Source: Flaviflexus huanghaiensis
GTDB lineage: Bacteria; Actinomycetota; Actinomycetes; Actinomycetales; Actinomycetaceae
DNA length: 64,000 nucleotides
NCBI RefSeq assembly: GCF_014118685.1
Contig: NZ_JACFAK010000002.1
Location: 1 to 64,000 of the forward strand
Direction: 5' to 3'
The position numbers were made by a program, and so were the translations under genes. The first letter of the stretch is position 1; each line of letters opens with the position of its first letter. Positions 35,202 through 44,335 of the stretch are shown one piece after another. The notes under the pieces are model-generated. The model was not told where the DNA came from. It searched no databases and worked only from the letters and a program-made list of their open reading frames with translations.

Positions 35202-35240
35202 GACGCACCCAGCAGGCTTATGCCCGCTGGGTGCGTCGTT
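35202..35240. terminator. Bidirectional terminator
   Basis: A perfect 12-bp stem GACGCACCCAGC/GCTGGGTGCGTC (35202-35213, 35226-35237) with an inner GGC/GCC pair, followed by GTTCTT on the plus strand. It lies between converging genes. Confidence 0.85.
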
Positions 35241-35241
35241 C

Positions 35242-36063
35242 TTAGAAGGAGTGTTCTCGGGTGGGGAAGTGCCGTGACTTGACGGCATCAACGTAGTCGG
35301 TTGCGGCGCCGCTGAGGGCTGTGCCCACGTCGGCGAAGACCTTGACGAAGGACGGCTGCCAGTCTGTCATCGCCACCATGTCGGTCCACACGAGCACCTG
35401 GCCGTCAGTGCCGGGGCCGGCACCGATACCGATCGTCGGAATGGTGAGGATTGACGTGATTCTCTCGGCGAGATCAGCGGGCACCATTTCAAGGACGACG
35501 GCTGACGCTCCCGCCTCCTGGACGGCGACAGCATCTTCGATGATGCGATCGCCGGCTTCGTCCCCACGGCCCTGCACACGGGGCCCGGACAGGGCGTTCT
35601 CCGCCTGCGGTGTGAAGCCGATATGGCCGATGATGGGAATGCCGTGTGTCGCGCACTGCCTGATCTGCGCCGCGCTACGGACGCCGCCCTCAAGCTTGAC
35701 AGCGTGAGCACCGGCCCTGACGAGCTGTGCGGCTGAGGCGAAAGCCTGCTCCGGGCTCGACTCGTACGTTCCGAACGGAAGGTCTGCGACGACGAGCGCT
35801 CGCTCCGCACCCTTCGCGACCGATGTCGTTGCGCGGACCATGTCGGCGAGCTCAACGCCGAGTGTCGTGCGCTCACCAAACATCGTCGTCCCGATGGAAT
35901 CACCGACGAGCAGCATGTCGACACCTGCCCGATCGAAAATTGAGGCGACGATGGCGTCATAGGCGGTCAGCATCGTCAGCGGCTCGCCGTGCGTTTTCGC
36001 TTCGTGAAGGTGGGCGATTCGGACCCGGCGCGGTCTGGTGGGCTTCTGTGCGCTTTCAGTCAT
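35242..36063 (-). CDS. panB: 3-methyl-2-oxobutanoate hydroxymethyltransferase
   Basis: 273 residues. PanB motifs: LTAYDAIVASIFDRAGVD, LLVGDSIGTTMFG, KLEGG and IPIIGHIGFTPQ, then IPTIGIGAGPGTDGQVLV. It transfers a hydroxymethyl group from methylene-tetrahydrofolate to 2-oxoisovalerate, the first committed step to pantothenate and CoA. The start at 36063 is preceded by a -10 TAGACT at 7 nt and no ribosome-binding site. No panC/panD nearby. Confidence 0.95.
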   Translation of the reverse strand: MTESAQKPTRPRRVRIAHLHEAKTHGEPLTMLTAYDAIVASIFDRAGVDMLLVGDSIGTTMFGERTTLGVELADMVRATTSVAKGAERALVVADLPFGTYESSPEQAFASAAQLVRAGAHAVKLEGGVRSAAQIRQCATHGIPIIGHIGFTPQAENALSGPRVQGRGDEAGDRIIEDAVAVQEAGASAVVLEMVPADLAERITSILTIPTIGIGAGPGTDGQVLVWTDMVAMTDWQPSFVKVFADVGTALSGAATDYVDAVKSRHFPTREHSF

Positions 36064-36070
36064 GGAAGAA

Positions 36071-36076
36071 AGTCTA
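36071..36076 (-). promoter_or_regulatory. -10 box TAGACT for panB (leaderless)
   Basis: TAGACT on the minus strand ends 7 nt before the ATG at 36063. Confidence 0.6.
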
Positions 36077-36146
36077 GCCGGAAAGAGATCAGCGGTGCCG
36101 CGTGCGGCGCGCAAGCTGGCAAGATGGACGTGACGAAGGGAGTCGA

Positions 36147-37484
36147 ATGGACCGTCAGCAGGAGCACGTCCTCCAGACCATCCAGGAGAAGGATGTGCGC
36201 TACATCCGCCTGTGGTTCACAGACGTCATCGGAACACTAAAATCTGTCGCGATCGCGCCTGCCGAGCTCGAAGAGGCGTTCGATGAGGGCATCGGGTTCG
36301 ATGGATCGTCTATCGAGGGTCTCGCCCGGGTCGTTGAGGCGGACATGCTCGCCTATCCGGATGCATCGACGTTCCAGATCCTGCCCGGGCAGTCGTCCGA
36401 GGGCCAGGTCGCTCGTCTGTTCTGCGACATTGCGACACGGGACGGCGAGCTCGCCCGGTCCGACCCCAGGTCTGTCCTGCGCAGGGCACTCGACAAGGCG
36501 AGCGACATGGGATTCACGTTCTACACCCACCCCGAGATCGAGTTCTATCTTTTCCACCCGAGTTCGGACCCCTATGAGGAGTTCAAGCCGATTGACCGCG
36601 CCGGCTACTTCGACCATTCGGCGCGCTCAGCCGGTCTCGACTTCCGCAGGGAGGCCGTGGCCGCACTCGAGGCGATGACAATCCCGGTTGAGTTCTCTCA
36701 CCACGAGGCAGGCCCCGGCCAGAACGAGATCGACCTGCGGTTCACGGATGCTCTGACAATGGCGGACAGCATCATGGCCTTCCGCACCGTCATCCAGGAG
36801 CTCGCCATTTCGCAAGGTGCGTTCGCCTCCTTCATGCCCAAGCCGCTCATCGACCACCCCGGATCGGGAATGCACACCCACATGTCCCTCTTCGAGGGGG
36901 ACCGCAACGTCTTTTACGACCCATCGGGGGAGTACTTTCTGTCGACGACGGCTCGCCAGTTCATGGCGGGCCTCCTCGAACACGCATCGTCGATCTCCGC
37001 CATCACGAACCAGCACGTCAACTCGTACAAGAGGCTGTGGGGCGGGGATGAGGCGCCTTCCTACATCTGCTGGGGCCACAACAACCGATCCGCCCTCGTC
37101 CGCGTTCCCGCGCTGCGCGCGGGCAAGCAGCGGGCCGCCCGCATCGAATATCGTGCGATCGATTCCGCAGCCAACCCCTACCTCGCCTTCGCGGTCCTTC
37201 TCAGAGCGGGACTTGACGGGATTGAGCGCGATCTCAAGCTTCCCGACGAGGCAATCGATGACGTCCTTGCGATGACACGCAACGAGCGCCGGGCCCTTGG
37301 CATAGGCTCGCTACCTGGCAATCTCGAACAGGCACTTGCCGCCATGCAGGAATCTGAACTCGTTGCACAAACGCTTGGCGAAGAAGCGTTTTCCTACTTC
37401 ATTCGCAACAAGGAGAGCGAGTGGCACGGGTACCGGAACCAGGTGACGCCGTTCGAACGAGACCGGTTCCTTCCGGTGGTGTGA
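36147..37484 (+). CDS. glnA2: Glutamine synthetase, GlnA2 type (not adenylylated)
   Basis: 445 residues, type I glutamine synthetase. The beta-grasp N-terminus (YIRLWFTDVIGTLKSVAI, GIGFDGSSIEG), the metal loop (HPEIEFYLF) and the ATP loop (KPLIDHPGSGMHTHMSL) are intact. At the adenylylation loop the sequence reads D-L-K-L-P-D-E-A, with no Tyr, so GlnE should not modify it. That fits mycobacterial GlnA2 and the GSI-alpha group. GAAGGGAG precedes the ATG. glnE follows after 1 nt. Confidence 0.93.
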   Translation: MDRQQEHVLQTIQEKDVRYIRLWFTDVIGTLKSVAIAPAELEEAFDEGIGFDGSSIEGLARVVEADMLAYPDASTFQILPGQSSEGQVARLFCDIATRDGELARSDPRSVLRRALDKASDMGFTFYTHPEIEFYLFHPSSDPYEEFKPIDRAGYFDHSARSAGLDFRREAVAALEAMTIPVEFSHHEAGPGQNEIDLRFTDALTMADSIMAFRTVIQELAISQGAFASFMPKPLIDHPGSGMHTHMSLFEGDRNVFYDPSGEYFLSTTARQFMAGLLEHASSISAITNQHVNSYKRLWGGDEAPSYICWGHNNRSALVRVPALRAGKQRAARIEYRAIDSAANPYLAFAVLLRAGLDGIERDLKLPDEAIDDVLAMTRNERRALGIGSLPGNLEQALAAMQESELVAQTLGEEAFSYFIRNKESEWHGYRNQVTPFERDRFLPVV

Positions 37485-37485
37485 C

Positions 37486-40428
37486 GTGAGGAGGGAGAGC
37501 CCCACGTCCGCGCTGCGCAGGCTCGGCTTCGTTGACCCGGCGCGTGCGCTACACCTCACCGAAGGGCTCGACGGCTGGGACGCTGTTATCGAGGCTCTCA
37601 GCAGGACTGCTGACCCGGACCAGGGCCTCCTCACCATGCTTCGGCTCGCAGATGCAGATTCGGGCGCTGTGGAGAAGATGCTGGCCGACCCGGACCTCCT
37701 CGCGGCCGTTGCTGCCGTAGCCGGGCTGTCGACGGCGCTGGGTGACATGCTTATCACCCACCCGCAGTGGATTGATGGCCTTGGCCAGGAGCCCGCGATC
37801 AACTCCTTCCACTCCTCACTCGCGGAAGGCGGGGAGACCGGCGAGTGGGACGCAGCAGTCGCCGACCTACGCTCCGACTACTACCGCCAGCTCCTCACCA
37901 TCGCCGCCTGGGACCTGACGAGAGATCACCCGACTGAGCATTTCACGACGATATCGGCACTGCTCTCCGATCTGGTTGCCGCCACCCTCGAACGGGCACT
38001 CGAGCTGGGGCAGCGGCACACTCCGGGGTCCGACCGCGTCCGCATTGCCATCATCGCCATGGGTAAGACCGGCGCCCGAGAACTCAACTACATCTCCGAC
38101 GTCGATGTCATCTATGTGGCCGAGCCCGCTGGGACGGACGAAGCGAACGCACTCGCCATCGCCACACGCGTCGTCACCGCCGCGTCCCGCGCGGTTTCAA
38201 GCCCGGGTCGTGAGCCTCCCCTCTGGCCGCTCGACGCGAACCTACGGCCAGAAGGCAAAGACGGCCCTCTCGTCCGGACCCTTGCCTCACACATTGCCTA
38301 CTACGAGCGCTGGGCGAAAGACTGGGAGTTCCAAGCGCTCCTCAAAGCACGCCCCATTGCTGGCGACGACACGCTCGGAATCGACTACGCGAATGCGATT
38401 CAGCCCTTCGTCTGGTCAGCATCAGGTCGCGACCAGTTCGTTGAAACGACGCGGAAAATGAGGGCACGCGTCGAATCGACCATCGACACACGCGACGCCC
38501 AACGACAGATCAAGCTCGGTGCGGGAGGTCTTCGGGACGTTGAATTTACAGTCCAGCTCCTCCAGCTCGTCCACGGACGTGTCGACGACAGTCTGCGCGT
38601 CCGATCAACCCTTGAGGCGCTGACGGCGCTGCGGGACAACGGCTACGTCGCCCGGACCGACGCCGAAAGGCTCGATGCCGACTACCGTTTCCTTCGTACC
38701 CTCGAGCATCGGATCCAGCTTCAGAAGATGAGGAGAAGCCAGACTCTGCCCGATGATCCGGTTCAGCTGAGGCGGGTCGCCCGGGCGATGAAGGTTGAGG
38801 GCATCAGTAGCGGTGACGAGCTCGACGAGGCATGGCGGGCGGTGCGTGGTGAGGTCCGCCGACTCCACCGGTCGATCTACTATCGACCGCTCCTGCCCGA
38901 AGCGGCGAGATTATCCGACGATGACATCAGCCTCGACAGGGACGCCGCCGCAGACCGGCTAGCCGGCATCGGGTACCGGGACCCGATGCGGGCGGTCGGC
39001 CACATTGCGGCACTGACCGACGGGGTCTCGAGAACCGCGAAGATTCAGCGGCAACTCCTCCCTGTTCTCCTCGGCTGGTTTGCGGATGGCCCTGAGCCTG
39101 ACTCCGGCCTCCTCCACTTCCGGATCCTGTCGGAAACGATGGGACGGACCCACTGGTACATGAAGCTGCTGCGCGACTCGGGCACCGCAGCACAGCGCCT
39201 CGCCCACGTCCTCTCGACCTCGCGCTATCTCGCTGAGGCGATTCCGAGACTTCCCGAATCGGTGCGCTGGCTCGAAAGTGCTGAGGAGCTTGTACCGCTC
39301 AGTATCGATTCCCTGCACGCTGAACTCGATTCCCTCATCTCCCGCCGGACAACGCCGGAGGGCATCGCTATGGCAGGCCGGTACCTGCGACGCCGTGTGC
39401 TCCTGCGTACGGGCCTCGCCCTCGCACTCGACGATCTCGACATTCGTACCGCCCACCTCTCCATCACGAATGCGGCTGAGATAGCCGTGCGTGCCGCGCT
39501 GCGGGGAGCAACGGACAAGGTCCTGGGTGAAATGGGCCTGGATGAAGCACCGTCGACTTACCTCATCGTCGGACTCGGCTCGTTCGGTGCGGGGGAGATG
39601 GGCTACGGCTCTGACTGCGATCTGCTTTTCGTCCACGAGCCCCTCATCGATGACGAGGAACTCGCTCAGGCTGCCGCGAAGAGGATAGCGGCGGCGGTCC
39701 TTGCGATGTTGTCCGATGGCACGGACGAGCCGCCGCTCAAGGCCGACGCAGACCTGCGTCCCGAGGGCAGGAACGGCCCACTCGCGCGGTCGCTCGATGC
39801 TTATCGTGAGTACTACACGAGGTGGATCGACACGTGGGAGAGGCAGTCTCTTCTCAAGGCTCGTCCTATCGCGGGTGACGAAGCGCTGGCGAATGCGTTC
39901 ACACAACTCATCGATCCCGTGCGCTACGAGCGGGGTCTGACCGATGCCGAACATCGGGATGTGCGCCGCATGAAGGCTCGCGTCGAATCAGAGCGGGCGC
40001 CGCGAGGCACCTCCAAGACACGCCACATTAAGTTGGGTCCGGGCGGAATCGCCGACGTTGAATGGCTCGTCCAATACCGTCAGCTTGAGCATGCCGGCTC
40101 CTATCCGTCACTGCGGACAACATCGACGATCTCGGCTCTCGACGCCGCGGCCGACGAGGGTCTTATTGATTCTGGCGACGCGGCAACATTGTCGCAGGCA
40201 TGGTACTATGCTCAGCAGCTACGCTCTGCGATCGTGCTGGGAACAGGCCGCACGGCTGGCCCCCGCATCGACACCGTCCCCTCCGATCCGACCGAGCTCG
40301 CCATCATCGCCTCCCTCCTCGCAGAGGACCAGTCGGCCCGCCACGAGGTCGAAGAGAAGTGGCTTCGCCTGTCGCGGCGTGCACGGGTCGTTGTTGAACA
40401 GGCGTTTTTCGGGGACCATAGAGGGTAG
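37486..40428 (+). CDS. glnE: Bifunctional glutamine synthetase adenylyltransferase/deadenylylase
   Basis: 980 residues with two nucleotidyltransferase halves. The N-terminal half (deadenylylase) has NYISDVDVIYV; the C-terminal half (adenylylase) has GYGSDCDLLFV. Each is followed by the paired RLRPEG-like motif (NLRPEGKDGPL, DLRPEGRNGPL). It attaches or removes AMP on the Tyr of GlnA1 according to nitrogen status. The GTG start comes 1 nt after the glnA2 stop, so the genes are coupled. Length is normal. Confidence 0.96.
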   Translation: MRRESPTSALRRLGFVDPARALHLTEGLDGWDAVIEALSRTADPDQGLLTMLRLADADSGAVEKMLADPDLLAAVAAVAGLSTALGDMLITHPQWIDGLGQEPAINSFHSSLAEGGETGEWDAAVADLRSDYYRQLLTIAAWDLTRDHPTEHFTTISALLSDLVAATLERALELGQRHTPGSDRVRIAIIAMGKTGARELNYISDVDVIYVAEPAGTDEANALAIATRVVTAASRAVSSPGREPPLWPLDANLRPEGKDGPLVRTLASHIAYYERWAKDWEFQALLKARPIAGDDTLGIDYANAIQPFVWSASGRDQFVETTRKMRARVESTIDTRDAQRQIKLGAGGLRDVEFTVQLLQLVHGRVDDSLRVRSTLEALTALRDNGYVARTDAERLDADYRFLRTLEHRIQLQKMRRSQTLPDDPVQLRRVARAMKVEGISSGDELDEAWRAVRGEVRRLHRSIYYRPLLPEAARLSDDDISLDRDAAADRLAGIGYRDPMRAVGHIAALTDGVSRTAKIQRQLLPVLLGWFADGPEPDSGLLHFRILSETMGRTHWYMKLLRDSGTAAQRLAHVLSTSRYLAEAIPRLPESVRWLESAEELVPLSIDSLHAELDSLISRRTTPEGIAMAGRYLRRRVLLRTGLALALDDLDIRTAHLSITNAAEIAVRAALRGATDKVLGEMGLDEAPSTYLIVGLGSFGAGEMGYGSDCDLLFVHEPLIDDEELAQAAAKRIAAAVLAMLSDGTDEPPLKADADLRPEGRNGPLARSLDAYREYYTRWIDTWERQSLLKARPIAGDEALANAFTQLIDPVRYERGLTDAEHRDVRRMKARVESERAPRGTSKTRHIKLGPGGIADVEWLVQYRQLEHAGSYPSLRTTSTISALDAAADEGLIDSGDAATLSQAWYYAQQLRSAIVLGTGRTAGPRIDTVPSDPTELAIIASLLAEDQSARHEVEEKWLRLSRRARVVVEQAFFGDHRG

Positions 40429-40468
40429 AGGCCGCCGCGGGCGTGCACGGATTGAGGAACTGAGGGAT

Positions 40469-41083
40469 ATGCGACTGTACATAGCCAGGCATGGGGAGAC
40501 AACGGCGAATGTCTCCCGCGCGCTTGACACGGCGGCACCCGGAGCGGATTTGACCGACCGTGGGCATGAGCAGGCAAAGGGGCTCGCCAGTCGCCTCGCA
40601 AGCCACCACCTCGACGGCATCCTCGTGTCGAACCTCGTCCGTACCCATCAGACGGCCGCACCCACCGCGACGATGCGGAGCCTCGCGCCCCGCGTGGATC
40701 CGCGGATCGCGGAAGTGCAGGCGGGTGACTGGGAGATGTCGACCGACATGGACACTCTCATGGCCTACTTCAAGGTCGCGATGGGGTGGATGGCGGGGGA
40801 CTACGACCTCCGCATCCCCGGCGGGGAGTCAGGCCACGACGTCGTCGAGCGGTTCAACGCGGCACTCGATGAATCTGAGGAAGAATCTCTCCTCGTTGTC
40901 TCACACGGCACGATCATCCAAGTGTGGGCAAACATCGCACTCGGCCACGAGGGTGGAAGGACTCTCGCCCACTTCCAGAACTGCGGCACCGGCATTCTCG
41001 AGCGAGTCGGCGGACGTTGGAACCTCATTGACTGGAACCATCGGCCCGACGTGTTGCCGGAGGCAAGTCGCTACGTCGACTGA
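40469..41083 (+). CDS. Histidine phosphatase family protein (phosphoglycerate mutase-like)
   Basis: 204 residues from the ATG at 40469, with GAGGG upstream. The catalytic R-H-G-E is at 7-10 (IARHGETTANV), and the second His lies in VVSHGTIIQVW. The absence of a large insert argues against glycolytic dPGM. CobC-like or general phosphatase activity is likely. It sits 40 bp after glnE; in mycobacteria an RNase H/phosphatase fusion occupies a similar neighbourhood. Confidence 0.85.
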   Translation: MRLYIARHGETTANVSRALDTAAPGADLTDRGHEQAKGLASRLASHHLDGILVSNLVRTHQTAAPTATMRSLAPRVDPRIAEVQAGDWEMSTDMDTLMAYFKVAMGWMAGDYDLRIPGGESGHDVVERFNAALDESEEESLLVVSHGTIIQVWANIALGHEGGRTLAHFQNCGTGILERVGGRWNLIDWNHRPDVLPEASRYVD

Positions 41084-41086
41084 CTC

Positions 41087-41461
41087 CTAGAGCGCAATAA
41101 GAGCGATGACGATGAGGGCGACGCCGATGCCGAGCCCCATGAGGAGCACGCTTCGGAAATTACCGCGATGCTCCTGCTGGTCGCCGCGGTACGGGTTCTG
41201 CTGGTAGCGCCACGCTGCGTGGTTCGTGAACGGGTTCGTCTCGTTGTACGGAGTCGATTCCCGCGGCGGTTGCGGGTCCCGGTCGTCATAGTCTTTCCAC
41301 GGACTCTCCATCGCCCCGTAGGGCCCCGTCGCGGTGCCGTCCGCAGGTGAGCCGATGTCGGGGCGCGGCTCTTCACGCTCATGAGAAGCGGGAAGCTCCC
41401 AATCGTCGCGCCTGTTGACGTAGTCGGACCAGTCGTTGGAATCCTCGGGATGCTTCTTCAT
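41087..41461 (-). CDS. Unrecognised tail-anchored protein
   Basis: 124 residues. The first ~100 are hydrophilic and probably disordered, rich in Asp, Pro, Arg and Tyr (motifs SPWKDYDDRD, NPFTNHAAWRYQQNPY). A single C-terminal helix (SVLLMGLGIGVALIVIALIAL type) anchors it in the membrane with the rest inside. I place the start at the ATG 41461, 7 nt after a -10 TACGAT; an in-frame ATG three codons earlier is possible. It lies between glnE/phosphatase and glnA1 and could be an envelope adaptor, but no function can be assigned. Confidence 0.65.
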   Translation of the reverse strand: MKKHPEDSNDWSDYVNRRDDWELPASHEREEPRPDIGSPADGTATGPYGAMESPWKDYDDRDPQPPRESTPYNETNPFTNHAAWRYQQNPYRGDQQEHRGNFRSVLLMGLGIGVALIVIALIAL

Positions 41462-41468
41462 GCACACC

Positions 41469-41474
41469 ATCGTA
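41469..41474 (-). promoter_or_regulatory. -10-like TACGAT before the tail-anchored protein gene
   Basis: TACGAT on the minus strand ends 7 nt before the ATG at 41461, the same layout as the other leaderless genes. Confidence 0.4.
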
Positions 41475-41577
41475 GGCGAGGTTCTGCCGTCAGCCGCAGT
41501 GCCGGCAATGATCACCGCCTCAGAAAGAAACTTATCCACGCAGTTCCCAGACAGCAGAACGTTGTGGGAGGACTCGC

Positions 41578-43002
41578 TCAGATGTCGAAGTAGAGCTCGA
41601 ACTCGTGCGGATGTGGCCGCTGCCGAAGCGGTTCGATCTCGTACTTGTACTTGTAGTCGATCCACGTGTCGATGAGGTCCTGAGTAAAGACGTCTCCCTC
41701 GAGAAGGAAATCGCTGTCCTCGCGGAGCGCCTCGAGCGCGCCCTCGAAAGAATAGGGCAATTTTTCAATCTCTGCGTGTTCCTCGGGCGGAAGCTCGTAC
41801 AGGTCCTTGTCGATCGGATCTGCGGGTTCGATCCGGTTCTTGATCCCGTCGATGCCGGCCATGAGCATCGCCGCAAACGCAAGGTACGGATTTGATGACG
41901 GATCCGGCACGCGGTATTCGATCCGCTTCGTCTTCGGCGATGTGCCGGTAACGGGAATGCGAATGCAGGCGGAGCGGTTGCGTGCCGAATAGACGAGGTT
42001 GACGGGGGCCTCAAAGCCCGGCACGAGCCGGTGGAATGAATTGATCGACGGATTGGTGAAGGCAAGCAGGGCGGGAGCGTGCCTGAGAAGGCCACCGATA
42101 TACCAGCGGGCGAGATCCGACAGGCCGCCGTAGCCTCTTTCGTCGGCGAACAGCGGCTCGCCGTTCTTCCACAGCGACTGGTGGCAGTGCATTCCCGAAC
42201 CGTTGTCACCGAAGATCGGCTTTGGCATGAATGTGACGGTCTTACCCGCCTCCCACGCAACGTTCTTGATGATGTACTTGAACTTCATGAGATCGTCTGC
42301 CGCAGCAAGGAGGGTGTCGAACCGGTAGTTGATTTCCTGCTGACCTGCCGTGCCGACTTCGTGATGTGCACGCTCGACGGCGAGACCCGATTCGGCCATG
42401 ACCCGGCACATGTCATCCCGCAGGTCCGCGAACTGATCGTTGGGGGAGACGGGGAAGTAGCCACCCTTCATACGAGTCTTGTATCCCCTGTTGCCGCCCT
42501 CTTCCACGCGGCCCGTGTTCCACCAGGCCTCGTTGGAGTTGATGTGGTAGTACGACTCGTGCTCGTTCGTCTTGTAACGAATGTCGTCAAAGATGTAGAA
42601 CTCGGCCTCAGCGCCGACGTATACGGTGTCGGCGATCCCTGTCGAGCGGAGGAAGTTCTCGGCCTTGGCCGCGATGTTGCGCGGGTCGCGCGAGTAGGCC
42701 TCACCTGTGAAGGGGTCGACGATCGAGAAGTTGACGACGAGTGTTTTCGCTTTCCGGAACGGGTCGATGTAGGCCGTTGACACGTCCGGAATGAGCTTCA
42801 TATCGGACTCATGGATCGCTTGGAAGCCGCGGATTGACGATCCGTCGAACATGAGACCCTCGCTGAAGACCTCCTCCGAGAACGTCTCTATCGGAATGTT
42901 GAAATGCTGCATGATTCCCGGCAGGTCGCAGAACCTCACATCGATGAACCGCACATCCTTTTCATTGGTGTAGGCAATGGCCTCGTCAGCATTCGCGAAC
43001 AT
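41578..43002 (-). CDS. glnA1: Glutamine synthetase, type I beta (GlnA1)
   Basis: 474 residues. Makes glutamine from glutamate, ammonia and ATP; dodecamer in the cytoplasm. Intact motifs: [39 protein letters not shown]. The adenylylation site is present ([10 protein letters not shown]), so this is the enzyme GlnE regulates. GGAGGAGAG precedes the ATG. A TATACG-type -10 lies near 43034-43039. It is monocistronic and divergent from the RDD protein gene. Confidence 0.97.
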   Translation of the reverse strand: MFANADEAIAYTNEKDVRFIDVRFCDLPGIMQHFNIPIETFSEEVFSEGLMFDGSSIRGFQAIHESDMKLIPDVSTAYIDPFRKAKTLVVNFSIVDPFTGEAYSRDPRNIAAKAENFLRSTGIADTVYVGAEAEFYIFDDIRYKTNEHESYYHINSNEAWWNTGRVEEGGNRGYKTRMKGGYFPVSPNDQFADLRDDMCRVMAESGLAVERAHHEVGTAGQQEINYRFDTLLAAADDLMKFKYIIKNVAWEAGKTVTFMPKPIFGDNGSGMHCHQSLWKNGEPLFADERGYGGLSDLARWYIGGLLRHAPALLAFTNPSINSFHRLVPGFEAPVNLVYSARNRSACIRIPVTGTSPKTKRIEYRVPDPSSNPYLAFAAMLMAGIDGIKNRIEPADPIDKDLYELPPEEHAEIEKLPYSFEGALEALREDSDFLLEGDVFTQDLIDTWIDYKYKYEIEPLRQRPHPHEFELYFDI

Positions 43003-43119
43003 GTTCTCTCCTCCAGTGTGGATCCTCGCTTATCGTATAGCCCGTGGGCACCGCCGAGCGAGGTCTGTTCATGTGCGGCTCGTCAATGCCAGCCGACGAT
43101 GACGGGGCGTGCCAGCCAC

Positions 43120-43125
43120 TAGGAT
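43120..43125 (+). promoter_or_regulatory. -10-like TAGGAT for the RDD gene
   Basis: TAGGAT ends 7 nt before the ATG at 43133. The spacer GAGGAAC could also serve as a ribosome-binding site, so leaderless status is unsure. Confidence 0.4.
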
Positions 43126-43132
43126 GAGGAAC

Positions 43133-43483
43133 ATGCCCGACTCACGTCCGCTCGCGCCTCTCGGGCGCAGGATCATTGCGCTCGTCATCGATTGGCTTCT
43201 GGCGGTGTCAATCTCCGCAGGTTTCTTCCGCTACGACGAGTTCGCCACCCTCGGCATCTTCGCCCTCATGTCCTTCCTCCTCATCGGAACAATTGGCGGC
43301 ACCATTGGACACGTCATTGTCGGCATCGCCGTCCGTCGTGTTGACGGCGGAGCCCCGGGCCCACTCCGGGCGCTCGGACGCACGCTTCTTCTCTGTCTTG
43401 TCCTTCCCGCAGTCTTCACCGTCGCTGACGGCCGCGGCTTCCACGATGCGCTTGTTGGGACGACCATCACACGAGTCCGCTGA
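43133..43483 (+). CDS. RDD-family membrane protein
   Basis: 116 residues. Starts PLAPLGRRIIALVIDWLLA, the Arg-Asp pattern that names the family, with three to four membrane helices and FHDALVGTTITRV at the end (the second family Asp). Function is unclear; some RDD proteins are Na+/H+ antiporters. In mycobacteria an RDD protein also sits between glnA1 and a DUF4191 gene (recalled), and that order is kept here. Confidence 0.82.
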   Translation: MPDSRPLAPLGRRIIALVIDWLLAVSISAGFFRYDEFATLGIFALMSFLLIGTIGGTIGHVIVGIAVRRVDGGAPGPLRALGRTLLLCLVLPAVFTVADGRGFHDALVGTTITRVR

Positions 43484-43545
43484 GACGAGCGCTCAGGCAG
43501 TGCGAAGGGCTCTCGTGTCGTACGGCCATTTCTTTCCCTCAGACG

Positions 43546-43578
43546 GAGCTGTCCCCGCCGGTGTGGCGGGGACAGCTC
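43546..43578. terminator. Bidirectional terminator hairpin
   Basis: A perfect 14-bp stem GAGCTGTCCCCGCC/GGCGGGGACAGCTC with a 5-nt loop, between converging genes. No T-run follows, but the stem is very stable. Confidence 0.8.
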
Positions 43579-43623
43579 TCGTGGGGAAGGAGGAAGATTC
43601 CGGCTTACTGGCCAGATCCTGGC

Positions 43624-44322
43624 TCAACGCCCGCGGGCGGCCTTTCGGTCAGGCCTGACCTTGTAGGGATCAATGCCCTTGGGTACCGGAAGCGCGTTCG
43701 TCTTGATCGACTCGTAGCGCTTAGCGACGATGGAGACCTCGTTGTTGTTGAGCTTCTTCGGTAGCTTCTTCAGTTGCTTCGTGAGCTTGGCCAGACGGAC
43801 CTGATCATCGTCCGTGCCAACATTTATGACGTGAACGGGAACATTGGGAGCGATGCGGTTGGCCTGCTTGCGCTCTTCCTCGACGAGTTTGCGAACGCGG
43901 TTGACGGGGCCCTCGGTGACGAGGACGACACCGGGTTTGCCGATGAGGCGGAACACCATGTCCTGGTGGCGAGCATTGAACCGGACAGGCTCCTCCTGGA
44001 ATGTCCAGCCGCGACGGATTCTGCCGATGACGGCTGAAGCGGCTCCGGGAATCCCTTCCATCTGCCTGTATGACGCGCTCTCGATGAAGCGGGTGAGCGC
44101 CACCATCGCGAACATCGGGGCGAGCACGACGGCAGACACCGTCCAGAGGATCCAGTTGTCGAGAAGGAGGCCCGCGCCAATGAAGACAACGAGAGTTGCG
44201 ACGAAGATGCCAAGAAGTATCCACGGCAATTTCGGATATGTCTTTGACGCAATCCTGTAGCCGTCGCCGACGAGCTGATACCACCTGCGCTTGCCCTGCG
44301 CGTCCTTTTTGTCCTTAGCCAT
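43624..44322 (-). CDS. DUF4191 membrane protein
   Basis: 232 residues from the ATG at 44322. A basic N-terminus (AKDKKDAQGKRRWYQLV) is followed by two helices at about 35-80, then a cytoplasmic domain (GKPGVVLVTEGPVNRV, NVPVHVINVG) and a Lys/Arg-rich tail. This is the actinobacterial DUF4191 family (Rv2219-like). Function unknown. A TAGACT -10 ends 7 nt before the ATG. Confidence 0.82.
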   Translation of the reverse strand: MAKDKKDAQGKRRWYQLVGDGYRIASKTYPKLPWILLGIFVATLVVFIGAGLLLDNWILWTVSAVVLAPMFAMVALTRFIESASYRQMEGIPGAASAVIGRIRRGWTFQEEPVRFNARHQDMVFRLIGKPGVVLVTEGPVNRVRKLVEEERKQANRIAPNVPVHVINVGTDDDQVRLAKLTKQLKKLPKKLNNNEVSIVAKRYESIKTNALPVPKGIDPYKVRPDRKAARGR

Positions 44323-44329
44323 GGTTCTC

Positions 44330-44335
44330 AGTCTA
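44330..44335 (-). promoter_or_regulatory. -10 box TAGACT for the DUF4191 gene (leaderless)
   Basis: TAGACT on the minus strand ends 7 nt before the ATG at 44322. It lies in the 10-nt gap to the MFS gene plus the end of that gene, giving DUF4191 its own promoter. Confidence 0.6.

Noticed and set aside
41526-41534. TTATCCACG, one mismatch from a DnaA box
   Set aside because: A single site with no cluster, AT-rich region or dnaA/dnaN nearby; expected by chance.
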